From: a virus
Reading direction: 5' to 3' (one strand)
Virus record (IMG/VR): IMGVR_UViG_3300029915_000079
Span: 1 to 36,769 of that record
Length of the DNA stretch: 36,769 nucleotides
The notes below the pieces were generated by a model, which saw nothing but the letters and a program-made list of their open reading frames with translations, ran no database searches and was not told where the DNA came from. A program made the position numbers and the translations under genes. This document shows positions 1-7,221 of this stretch, in pieces; the first letter of the stretch is position 1; each line of letters begins with the position of its first letter.

Positions 1-348
1 TTGCACAGCTTCGCTTGGCTTGTCGATGTATTGAATTGCATAACCATTTTGTTGAACAGCAGCCAGTTGCACAGCTTCGCTTGGATTTCTGATGTATTCA
101 ATTGCACAACCATTTTGTTGAACAGCAACCAGTTGCACAGCTTCGCTTGGCTTGTCGATGTAGTAAATTGCACGACCATCTTGTCGAACAGCAGCCATTT
201 GCACAGCTTCGCTTGGTTTGTCGATGTATTTAATTGCACAACCATCTTGTTGAACAGCAGCCAGTTGCACAGCTTCGCTTGGCTTGCTGATGTATTGAAT
301 TGCATAACCATCTTCTTGAACAGCAGCCAGTTGTGCTTTTTCATCCAT
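1..348 (-). CDS. DUF4116-type repeat protein, 3' end outside window
   Basis: The start codon ATG is at 348 and the frame runs off the left edge, so the C-terminus is missing. The protein begins MDEKAQLAAVQ and has five complete 22-residue repeats of the form AAVQQ-x-G-x-AI-x-YI-x-KPSEAVQ, a pattern I recognise as DUF4116. The repeats are nearly identical in DNA and differ at a few codons. No enzymatic motif is visible and the function is unknown. The predicted transcription start of its promoter falls on the ATG, so the message is probably leaderless. Its repeats match those ending the window at 36769. Confidence 0.85.
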   Translation of the reverse strand, partial: MDEKAQLAAVQEDGYAIQYISKPSEAVQLAAVQQDGCAIKYIDKPSEAVQMAAVRQDGRAIYYIDKPSEAVQLVAVQQNGCAIEYIRNPSEAVQLAAVQQNGYAIQYIDKPSEAVQ

Positions 349-354
349 ATATAA

Positions 355-383
355 AGAATATCCTAAATAAATTTATTTGTCAA
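355..383 (-). promoter_or_regulatory. sigma70-like promoter of DUF4116 gene (leaderless)
   Basis: On the minus strand TTGACA (378-383), a 17-bp spacer and TATTCT (355-360) are followed by six bases and the ATG at 348. Transcription starting seven bases after the -10 box would begin at the ATG. The same promoter is repeated before the other DUF4116 genes. Confidence 0.75.
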
Positions 384-398
384 TAAGAAAATAAGTGC

Positions 399-570
399 TT
401 TGCAATCAACAATTTGTAACTACTACAAAACAAAGCACTTAAATTCGCTATACAGAGATTTTTGATTTTTGGCACTTGGACATAACCAAAGGGCTTAGAG
501 CGGTTTATAGGGCAATTTGGCCAATTTTGGCCATTTAGAATGAGTCACTTGAAAATACAAAAATCCTAAT
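399..570. repeat. Two-copy conserved non-coding element, copy 1
   Basis: This stretch between divergent promoters resembles 20980-21150. Shared blocks include AATCAACAATTTGTAAC, ACAAAACAAAG, GGCACTTGGACAT, GGGCTTAGAGCGG and TTATAGGGCA, in the same order with diverged spacers. I see no conserved reading frame. In both places it lies upstream of a DUF4116 gene's promoter. It could be a small RNA, a regulatory region or a duplicated intergenic segment. Confidence 0.5.
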
Positions 571-593
571 ACAAATCATTATATATTTTTATC

Positions 594-622
594 TTGACAT
601 TTAAACCAGTATAGACTATCAT
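594..622 (+). promoter_or_regulatory. sigma70-like promoter, leaderless spacing
   Basis: TTGACA (594-599), a 17-bp spacer and TATCAT (617-622) are followed by six bases and the ATG at 629. The predicted +1 coincides with the A of the start codon and there is no Shine-Dalgarno sequence. Confidence 0.7.
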
Positions 623-628
623 CTTTAT

Positions 629-1840
629 ATGACGACTCAATCACAAAATGTTGCAAAACGAGCAACTCGGTCATTTCTACCAAAGTTTGTAAAAACCACA
701 CAGACTCTCAAGTTCAAAGCAGACGGCGCCAAGTTTATTGGCGAAGAGGAACATCTTTATCCTTCTGTTGAAGAGCAAAAGTTGTGGAGCAAAAATGATT
801 ATGAAAATCATATGTTAATTGCATTTAATTGGTATTCAAATTCTTTGCAAGAAGATAAGAATATCAATGATTTAGCATTGTCTGCTCTCAGCGCAAGCGG
901 TCATTTTCCTGATCTAATTGTGGGGATTAAAAATAGCACTTTGCCAATCGCGCATACATCAGCTTGTTTGATTCGCATGGCGAGAATGGGATTAGTTTTG
1001 CGTTTTGCAGAGCGCAGGCGAATTGTCAAGGCGCTGCGTGAATGCTTAGACAATCAAAAAGTATCAGTGGAATCTTCTGACGCAAAAAATACAAAGCCAA
1101 ACATTCAAGAATACATTTCAGCAAAATTGAAAGTGGTAAAGGGAGAGATCGATGCTGCATTTGATCAGTTTATTGTTGCTGATTATCGAACACCAATTTC
1201 TTCACGCCCAGTAATGGCGATTCTTGCAAAACCAGAAACATCTGCTCCCAGCAATCGAATGAAAGACTTGATTGATTATGCAACTCGTTACTTGAGCGAA
1301 TATCAATTGGCTCAAACTGGAAAAGATGAACAAATTTCTGAAGCGTATTCTCATTTGGGAAAGCGAGAAATAAAAGCTGCTATCGCATGGTGGGAACAAG
1401 CTATCAATGATTTTAATAGCTTTGGGCAACTCAAGAAAAGTACACGCAAAGCACGAAAAAAGAAGATTATTGCTCCTGCTAAAGTTGTTGGTAAGTTGAA
1501 GTTTACTAAGACTTTCGCTGGGTTGAAGTTGGAAAGTTTTGATCCAACTCAGATTTTGAAGAGTTCTGAAATTTGGACATATAATACTCGCACAAAGAAG
1601 TTGGGACATTATGTTGCATTGTCCAATTCAACTCTTGATGTAAAAGGAACGCGAATTCTTAATCTCGATACAGTGAAAAGTGTTCAAAAAACTTTGCGTA
1701 AGCCAGCAGAGCAACTGAAACAATTCAATAATTATGGAAAGCCAGGCGTTATCAAGTGGTTCAATGATATTCGTGCGGTGGCAACTCGTTTGAAAGAATG
1801 CTTAAACAAAGATAGTATTTTGCTTAGGTCGGTAAAATAA
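629..1840 (+). CDS. Conserved-looking phage protein of unknown function, 403 aa
   Basis: I do not recognise this protein. It is lysine/arginine rich, mostly helical in composition, with no signal peptide or membrane segment. Around residues 270-295 it has a strongly basic stretch (KKSTRKARKKK), which suggests nucleic-acid contact. The C-terminal third (about 300-403) contains ordinary globular sequence with several aromatic residues. It is the first gene after a strong promoter whose start site falls on its ATG, so it is probably an early gene with a leaderless message. It is followed after two bases by a small protein of the W-x-x-A-W family and shortly by IF-1. Confidence 0.8.
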   Translation: MTTQSQNVAKRATRSFLPKFVKTTQTLKFKADGAKFIGEEEHLYPSVEEQKLWSKNDYENHMLIAFNWYSNSLQEDKNINDLALSALSASGHFPDLIVGIKNSTLPIAHTSACLIRMARMGLVLRFAERRRIVKALRECLDNQKVSVESSDAKNTKPNIQEYISAKLKVVKGEIDAAFDQFIVADYRTPISSRPVMAILAKPETSAPSNRMKDLIDYATRYLSEYQLAQTGKDEQISEAYSHLGKREIKAAIAWWEQAINDFNSFGQLKKSTRKARKKKIIAPAKVVGKLKFTKTFAGLKLESFDPTQILKSSEIWTYNTRTKKLGHYVALSNSTLDVKGTRILNLDTVKSVQKTLRKPAEQLKQFNNYGKPGVIKWFNDIRAVATRLKECLNKDSILLRSVK

Positions 1841-1842
1841 CT

Positions 1843-2094
1843 ATGCGTTTGGATAAATCATTTATGAAAACTTGGATGATTCCAGCAATGGAAAATCATA
1901 AGCAATTCGTGCAATCGATTTATCCAAACGCAGAATTTTGTGATGGTGCTATTTACGCAACTGGAAATGATGACGTGCAAGAAATTTTGAATAAAACCAA
2001 GTGGGATAATTCTGGAATTGAAGCTGAGTATTATGCATGGATGTGGTCGAGACAACACATCGAAGAAGAGTTGATGAGAAAGTTGGAATCATAA
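1843..2094 (+). CDS. Small paralogous protein, W-x-x-A-W family
   Basis: This 83-residue protein belongs to a family found eight times in the window. Shared features are an N-terminal FVQSIYPNAE-type motif (consensus V-L-x-x-Y-P-x-A), a variable centre, and a C-terminal amphipathic helix (Y-A-W-M-W-S-R-Q-H-I-E-E-E-L-M-R-K-L). Other members are at 2389, 2842, 17020, 17241, 17444 and 17650, plus a remnant at 3037. No known function is recognised. It starts two bases after the preceding stop codon, so translation is probably coupled. Confidence 0.7.
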   Translation: MRLDKSFMKTWMIPAMENHKQFVQSIYPNAEFCDGAIYATGNDDVQEILNKTKWDNSGIEAEYYAWMWSRQHIEEELMRKLES

Positions 2095-2132
2095 TTAAAA
2101 CAACACACGATGCAGAATTATTTAGATACACA

Positions 2133-2279
2133 ATGACTCGAAAATATAATTATTATCGTTGTGGATTTTTGTGGTTAAAAGTTAAAGTTTATGAATCGTC
2201 TTGGAATCGATCTGACACATTAGTTGGTATTTTTAATTCAATGACAGAAGCGAAAGTAGTTATAAAATTGTTATCATGA
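2133..2279 (+). CDS. Tiny protein, possible EKLSS-family member
   Basis: A 48-residue frame from ATG 2133 ends in IFNSMTEAKVVIKLLS. This resembles the C-terminal signature of the tiny-gene array at 25635-26949 (F-x-S-x-x-E-A-x-D-F-I-L-I-E-K-L-S-S). The start is uncertain because the frame stays open upstream and there is no clear ribosome-binding site. The function is unknown. Confidence 0.45.
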   Translation: MTRKYNYYRCGFLWLKVKVYESSWNRSDTLVGIFNSMTEAKVVIKLLS

Positions 2280-2388
2280 CCGGCGAACAGTTTGTAAAAC
2301 AATATATTTAGGAGTACTTTGCAAGAGACGTATATACTTTGGAGCTGGTCTTTTGAAATGTAGAAAATTTTTAGGAGAAATTTGAACC

Positions 2389-2607
2389 ATGAAAAAAGAA
2401 GTTTTCGATTCAATAGACAAACAATTTGTTTTGTCTGTAATCCCAGAAGCCAAAATGAGAATTGTAAAAAATAAAAATGTATCACTTAGATATGAGATTT
2501 ATAATTGTAGAAATATTTTAGCGGTTAGTTTTGTAAATGAGAAAACAGCTTGGATTTGGGCAAAAAAAGTTGTAAATAATCAATTAATAAATAAACTAAA
2601 TAAGTAA
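2389..2607 (+). CDS. Small paralogous protein, W-x-x-A-W family, diverged
   Basis: This 72-residue protein has the family pattern: QFVLSVIPEAK near the N-terminus, and TAWIWAKKVVNNQLINKLNK at the end. An AGGAGAAA ribosome-binding site precedes the ATG. It sits directly upstream of the IF-1 gene. No function is recognised. Confidence 0.7.
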   Translation: MKKEVFDSIDKQFVLSVIPEAKMRIVKNKNVSLRYEIYNCRNILAVSFVNEKTAWIWAKKVVNNQLINKLNK

Positions 2608-2623
2608 AATAAGAAAGGAGAAT

Positions 2624-2839
2624 ATGGCACAAGCAGATCAAGTTAGTATTAAAGGAAAAGTAGTAAAAGCATTACCAAATACAATTTGGGAAGTTGAAAT
2701 TCCAGGAGGGCAGATTGTCCTTGCTTATCTTGGTGGTCGATTACGAAAAAATAATATTAGAATTGAACCAGGAGATAATGTTCAGTTAGAATTGTCTCCA
2801 TATTCTCTTGAGAAGGCAAGAATAGTTTATCGTTTCTAA
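2624..2839 (+). CDS. infA: Translation initiation factor IF-1
   Basis: The 71-residue product matches bacterial IF-1 over its full length. It has the S1-like OB-fold strands, the ALPNTIWEVEIPGG segment (LPNT is typical), the basic GGRLRKNNIRI segment, GDNVQLELSPYSLEKARIVYRF at the end, and the usual family length. IF-1 binds the 30S A site and works with IF-2 and IF-3 during initiation. An AAGGAG ribosome-binding site precedes the ATG. The gene lies between two small phage-type paralogues, so it is part of the phage genome and not a flanking host segment. A phage-encoded IF-1 is unusual. It might favour phage messages, many of which here appear leaderless, but that is inference. Confidence 0.93.
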   Translation: MAQADQVSIKGKVVKALPNTIWEVEIPGGQIVLAYLGGRLRKNNIRIEPGDNVQLELSPYSLEKARIVYRF

Positions 2840-2841
2840 CT

Positions 2842-3033
2842 ATGAATTACCGAGAAAAAGTTCTAGCAGTATATCCCAGCGCCAAATGCACTATAATAAA
2901 ACCTGGAGTAGTATCAGTTATTGGATTGGCTGATGACTCTTATAAATTCGGAGTTGGATACAGTCCATATTGGGAGTGGAAAGATGCATGGGAAGGTATT
3001 CAAGCAGACCTTGAATACTTATTAATGCAATAA
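2842..3033 (+). CDS. Small paralogous protein, W-x-x-A-W family
   Basis: This 63-residue protein follows IF-1 after two bases. It has KVLAVYPSAK at the N-terminus and WKDAWEGIQADLEYLLMQ at the C-terminus, the same two-block layout as the members at 17020-17847 on the other strand. The function is unknown. Confidence 0.75.
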   Translation: MNYREKVLAVYPSAKCTIIKPGVVSVIGLADDSYKFGVGYSPYWEWKDAWEGIQADLEYLLMQ

Positions 3034-3036
3034 ATC

Positions 3037-3102
3037 GGTCAGTCGTGGAAAACAGCTTGGAAAGAAACTAAAAGACTATTAGCAGAAAAATTATTCTTAT
3101 AA
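3037..3102 (+). pseudogene. Remnant C-terminus of a W-x-x-A-W family gene
   Basis: Directly after the preceding gene there is an open segment with no start codon. It encodes QSWKTAWKETKRLLAEKLFL followed by TAA, which aligns with the C-terminal helix of the family. The 5' part of the gene is missing. It is best read as what is left of a tandem copy after a deletion. Confidence 0.65.
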
Positions 3103-3138
3103 AAGCAATGGCTGCATAATGCAGCCATTGCTTTTTGC
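3101..3138 (+). terminator. Rho-independent terminator
   Basis: A 16-bp perfect stem (3101-3116 with 3120-3135) has a three-base loop. Its stem ends in an A-run and a T-run, so it could act in both directions. It separates the IF-1 operon from the virion genes. Confidence 0.85.
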
Positions 3139-3145
3139 ATAAATA
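3139..3145 (+). promoter_or_regulatory. T4-type late promoter box for virion genes
   Basis: ATAAATA at 3139-3145 matches the T4-type late promoter core. It lies 19 bases before the first virion-like gene, with a GAGGAA ribosome-binding site between. Unlike the late promoters at 13689, 14378 and 15808, this one leaves a short leader. Confidence 0.6.
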
Positions 3146-3163
3146 TATTAGAGGAACTTCTAC

Positions 3164-3712
3164 ATGTCTGGATATATACCTATAGCTGTTGGTGAATTTG
3201 CTAATGATGGAACTGGCGATAATTTACGCACAGCATTTCAAAAAATTAATGCTAATTTTGCTAATGTATCAGGCAATGGCAATTTAGCAAATGTAGCTTT
3301 TTCATTTCCTAGTGGAGTCGGCACACTTGATCAAGGTTTGATTTCTTATGGAAATGGAGCTACATTTTGGGGAACATTTTCAAGTATCCAGCCAATAAAT
3401 TATACAATGGCTAATGCTCATCCTGTAATTGATCTTTCTATTAGTAATAAACAATTTATTACATTAACTAGTAATGTATCATCAAGTATTGCAATTAATG
3501 GTGTTGATGGAATAGAATATACTTTTTTAATTGAACAAGGGGTTACAGGAAATTTTAGCTGGTCTTGGCCAAATAATTTTGCAGGAGCAGGAAATATTTC
3601 AATCGGAAATGTTAATACTTCTCCCAACACATATAGCACTCAAAAATTTTTATATGCAAATATTTCAAATATATTTTATGGAACAACTCCATTAGTAACT
3701 AGCGGTAATTAA
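3164..3712 (+). CDS. Virion (baseplate/tail-fibre-like) protein
   Basis: The N-terminus contains GEFANDGTGDNLRTAFQKIN-type sequence (DGTGD-x-L-R-T-A-F-x-K-I-N-x-N-F). This module recurs in structural proteins of T4-like phages. The rest is Asn/Ser/Gly/Thr rich with beta-strand character, as in tail-fibre or baseplate appendages, and it has no catalytic motif. It is preceded by a late promoter box and followed one base later by the next structural gene, so the three virion genes probably form one late transcript. Confidence 0.65.
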   Translation: MSGYIPIAVGEFANDGTGDNLRTAFQKINANFANVSGNGNLANVAFSFPSGVGTLDQGLISYGNGATFWGTFSSIQPINYTMANAHPVIDLSISNKQFITLTSNVSSSIAINGVDGIEYTFLIEQGVTGNFSWSWPNNFAGAGNISIGNVNTSPNTYSTQKFLYANISNIFYGTTPLVTSGN

Positions 3713-3713
3713 A

Positions 3714-6368
3714 ATGTCTTCATGGATAACATCTTCTGGTTTATTGGCTAACTTAGATAGAGGAGAGTTAGCAAATATTTCGTTGCAATATCAAACAACA
3801 TATCCATTAATAAAATATTCTGTTATTTCTGGAGAATTACCTAATGGGTTGACATTATCAGCACCAGGAAATAATCAAACTCTTCCATATCCATCTATAT
3901 ACGGAATAGTTCCAACAAATGAAAATTCAAAAGAATATTCGTTTACTATTAGAGCAATAAGTAATGTTGGCATTGATGACAGGACTTTTTCATTAATAGT
4001 TAATGATGATGAAACAGGGAACATATTTCCAAATAGTAATCTTGGAATTTTTCCAGATGGATTTTGGATGTTTGCTAATGTTGCTCCTATTTCTCTATTT
4101 AATGGCAATATTTCCATAATTTCAGGAGTATTGCCTGGCAATTTATCAATAGATTCTATTGGTATGATTTCTGGTTACATAAATCCAAATAATCTTTATA
4201 CTACACCTACTGCTAATGGTTACAATAGCGCAAACACCAAATCATTTTCTTTTATGGTTGGTTATGATGCCAATATAACATCTAATTATTCAATGACCGT
4301 TATGCGGGCTGATTTATATGCTAATTCCAACGCAAACGTGTTGAGGCCAGTTTATCATGCGCCAATTTTCATCGATGCTAACTTTTATCAAAATCCAAAT
4401 TCAGCGAATATTAATTTGGGCAATATTTGTGGTGATTCTATTTACTATCAATTTATCACTGAAGATTTTGAAAATGATTTGGTAAAATATCAACTTATCA
4501 ATGGAAATGCTATTCCTGGAAATGTCAGTTTAAATTCCAATACTGGATGGCTAACAGGATATATTAATTTGAATGACGATTTAGTTTTGCCATATACTTT
4601 TGATATTAGGGCGTACAAATCAATAACTGAACCATTATCTGGTCCAAATATAAATCCATATCAAACAATAATGCCTGTTACTTTTACAATTCAATCGCCA
4701 TTAGAAAAAAGCATTCAATGGAAAACACAAACACAATTAAGTAATATTACTGCTGGAATTCCTAGCACATTACGAATTAATGCAGAAATTATAGATCCGT
4801 TTATAATCCCACCAACAATAAATCCAACTGCCTCTGCGACTTTGAAATTAGTCGGCGCAGAAATAGTGAATGGAGGGAATAATTTTAGTATTGGAGAATA
4901 TTTAAATATACCAGGAGGAAAATTTACTTATCCAGCTAACATTATAATTAGCGGGGTAAATTCTGGTGTGATAACAAATATTATTATTAAATCAGGAGTG
5001 CAAGAATATACAGAACTCCCAATATTGAATAATATTGCGTGGGAAAATTCAAATGGATACAATGCATTATTTAATTTAGATTTTGGTGTAGATAATATAA
5101 ACATTATTAATAGCGGAAGATTTTGTGATTCTGCCACCATTGGATTTAGTTATACTGGCGAAACAGTTCAAGCGCAAGCAAATGCTATTATTTTTAATAA
5201 TTCAATATCAAAAGCAATTGTAACTTTAACTGGCAACAATTATCAAGAAATCCCAGAAGTAACAATAAATGGATCAACAGTTATTAAACCAACCAATCCC
5301 ATTAGCTATAATTTATCAAATGGAACATTGCCGCTTGGACTTGAATTTTTATCTAATGGTTTGATTGTTGGATTAGCAAATGCATATTCATCATCAAACA
5401 TATATAATTTTGCTGTTACAGCATCAATTGGGACAAATAAAGAAATTAATTATACTGAACCAGATATTCCAGGGCCAGGAAATGTAGTTATAGAAGATTT
5501 TCAGACATTAGTACAATCAACTCAGAATTTTTCTCTCATAGTAAATAACTCAGAATCAATTGTCCCGCAGACCAATTTATCATTGGAATTTTTATTATCT
5601 GATAACGATTATAATACTTTGTTTAGTCCAATTAGTAATCAATCAATAATTTCAAATTTAGATATTTATAGAGACGGTGATTTTTATTTTGGGAAACAAC
5701 AAACCATGAGAATGTTAATAGCATATGGAATCCCTCCAGTATTACCAGAAAATGTTATCGTCACTATTGCCAAATATCATCATAATAAAACATTCTTATT
5801 GAATAATTTAAAGTGGGCTCGAAGTACAACAGATAATTATGAAGTAATTTATATACAACCAATTGATGAATTTACAGATATTAATGGAGCTACATATCAA
5901 GGAAATATATATCCAGCTATTTTTGCACCAGAAATAACAGTTGATTCTAATTTATATATGGCTGATTCTTATATATATAAGGTTAGTAATAATAATCAAT
6001 TGGAATTATATCCAGCAACTCTTCCCAATATGATGAATCAAATTGCAGAAACATTGGGAGCAGTAGATAATAACTTTCTCCCAACATGGATGAGAGATGT
6101 GCAGCCAGATAATAATGTAATTGGGTTTATACCAGCAATACCTTTAGTTTATGTTAATCCTGGTTGTGGAAAACGAATCTTATTCTATCTTCAGAAATAT
6201 TATAATTCAACTGGTCCAGCTTTAAATACAATTAAAGCAGAAACAGATAGATATATTTGGAACTATGGATATATTAATGAAAATAACTTTTTATATCCAG
6301 ATGAAAATAGCATTTATTTAAAATTTAAAAATTCAACTTTTGTAAATCAAAGTATCATTAGTGTTTGA
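3714..6368 (+). CDS. Large tail-fibre-like protein with Ig-like (He_PIG) domains
   Basis: The 884-residue protein contains several putative Ig-like domains of the He_PIG type. Examples are SVISGELPNGLTL followed by YSFTIRAISNVGIDDRTFSL near residues 35-95, a copy near 125-195, and NLSNGTLPLGLEF near 530. It is rich in Asn, Ile and Tyr, with no signal peptide or transmembrane helix, and reads like an extended beta-rich appendage. Such proteins occur in baseplate and tail-fibre regions of marine T4-like phages. The C-terminal 250 residues lack the Ig pattern and may mediate assembly or receptor contact. The assignment is structural only. Confidence 0.65.
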   Translation: MSSWITSSGLLANLDRGELANISLQYQTTYPLIKYSVISGELPNGLTLSAPGNNQTLPYPSIYGIVPTNENSKEYSFTIRAISNVGIDDRTFSLIVNDDETGNIFPNSNLGIFPDGFWMFANVAPISLFNGNISIISGVLPGNLSIDSIGMISGYINPNNLYTTPTANGYNSANTKSFSFMVGYDANITSNYSMTVMRADLYANSNANVLRPVYHAPIFIDANFYQNPNSANINLGNICGDSIYYQFITEDFENDLVKYQLINGNAIPGNVSLNSNTGWLTGYINLNDDLVLPYTFDIRAYKSITEPLSGPNINPYQTIMPVTFTIQSPLEKSIQWKTQTQLSNITAGIPSTLRINAEIIDPFIIPPTINPTASATLKLVGAEIVNGGNNFSIGEYLNIPGGKFTYPANIIISGVNSGVITNIIIKSGVQEYTELPILNNIAWENSNGYNALFNLDFGVDNINIINSGRFCDSATIGFSYTGETVQAQANAIIFNNSISKAIVTLTGNNYQEIPEVTINGSTVIKPTNPISYNLSNGTLPLGLEFLSNGLIVGLANAYSSSNIYNFAVTASIGTNKEINYTEPDIPGPGNVVIEDFQTLVQSTQNFSLIVNNSESIVPQTNLSLEFLLSDNDYNTLFSPISNQSIISNLDIYRDGDFYFGKQQTMRMLIAYGIPPVLPENVIVTIAKYHHNKTFLLNNLKWARSTTDNYEVIYIQPIDEFTDINGATYQGNIYPAIFAPEITVDSNLYMADSYIYKVSNNNQLELYPATLPNMMNQIAETLGAVDNNFLPTWMRDVQPDNNVIGFIPAIPLVYVNPGCGKRILFYLQKYYNSTGPALNTIKAETDRYIWNYGYINENNFLYPDENSIYLKFKNSTFVNQSIISV

Positions 6369-6378
6369 GGAGTTAACT

Positions 6379-7137
6379 ATGTCAAGTCAAATAAATCCAT
6401 ATAATATCGACTCTGCCTATCCTGTGGCTGGGGTTAACCAATCAACGCAAGGATTTAGATCAAATTTTCTTGGAATTCAAAATAATTTTATTGAAACTGA
6501 AAATGAAATTAATGATTTACTTAATAAAGTAATTGTATCAGCCCCTTTAACATATGGTTCAAATTCAAATATTAATAATTTTGCAGGTTCTCCAATTAAT
6601 AATGTTGGTATAACAGATTTTGGCTATGGAGTATTAAATCATGGCACAATATCAACATCAGGAACGATAGCATTTGATTTTACTCAAGGTTACTATCATA
6701 ATGTTGATATTGAAGGATCTGGAACTACTATTGTTGTTAATCCTGTAAATTTTCCAAATCTTGGATATTCAGAAATAGTTATTGGCGCGTCAACAACATC
6801 TGCTCCGCAATTTATTAGTTTAAATAATTTGTCAGTATCAGGAAATATTTTTGCTAATAATGTTGCTGGTTATAATTCAGTTACAAATATATTTACTTTA
6901 TCCTCTGTTAATATTCCATATGAACTTACTTTGGGAAGTATTGATGGAATTAATTGGTTATTATCTGTTAAAGATAATAGTGCTGTTGCTAAAGCATATA
7001 CTCCAGTATCAAGCCTAGGAGCAGTTGGTGATACGGCTGGGATGATTGCGTATGATGCTACTTACATTTATATATGTATTGCTAATTATAATGGAGCAAC
7101 AGAAATTTGGAAAAGACTTGCTGCATCAACTTTTTAA
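6379..7137 (+). CDS. Virion structural protein, tail/baseplate region
   Basis: The start at 6379 is chosen because GAGGAG lies just upstream and the product begins MSSQINPYNIDSAYPVAG. The N-terminal segment NQSTQGFRSNFLGIQNNF is a motif I associate with structural proteins next to baseplate genes in T4-like phages. It may be functionally equivalent to the DGTGD module of the gene at 3164. The remainder is Asn/Ser/Gly-rich beta sequence. It is the last gene of the structural block, and an early-type promoter starts three bases after its stop. Confidence 0.6.
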   Translation: MSSQINPYNIDSAYPVAGVNQSTQGFRSNFLGIQNNFIETENEINDLLNKVIVSAPLTYGSNSNINNFAGSPINNVGITDFGYGVLNHGTISTSGTIAFDFTQGYYHNVDIEGSGTTIVVNPVNFPNLGYSEIVIGASTTSAPQFISLNNLSVSGNIFANNVAGYNSVTNIFTLSSVNIPYELTLGSIDGINWLLSVKDNSAVAKAYTPVSSLGAVGDTAGMIAYDATYIYICIANYNGATEIWKRLAASTF

Positions 7138-7139
7138 TC

Positions 7140-7168
7140 TTGACATTATTATTTCTTCTATATATAAT
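7140..7168 (+). promoter_or_regulatory. Consensus sigma70 promoter
   Basis: TTGACA (7140-7145), exactly 17 bp, then TATAAT (7163-7168): a full match to the bacterial consensus. It drives the long plus-strand operon from 7222. The leader is about 45 bases and carries a GGAGAAA ribosome-binding site, so this operon is not leaderless. Confidence 0.85.
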
Positions 7169-7221
7169 TAATGTATAGATAGGAGAAATATTCCTACAAA
7201 TTAAATAATGTTGGAGAAATA

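Noticed and set aside
2280-2388. Possible remnant of a W-x-x-A-W family gene
   Set aside because: A short frame (MTGEQFVKQYI) and a Trp-containing stretch suggest it, but the similarity is too weak to claim.
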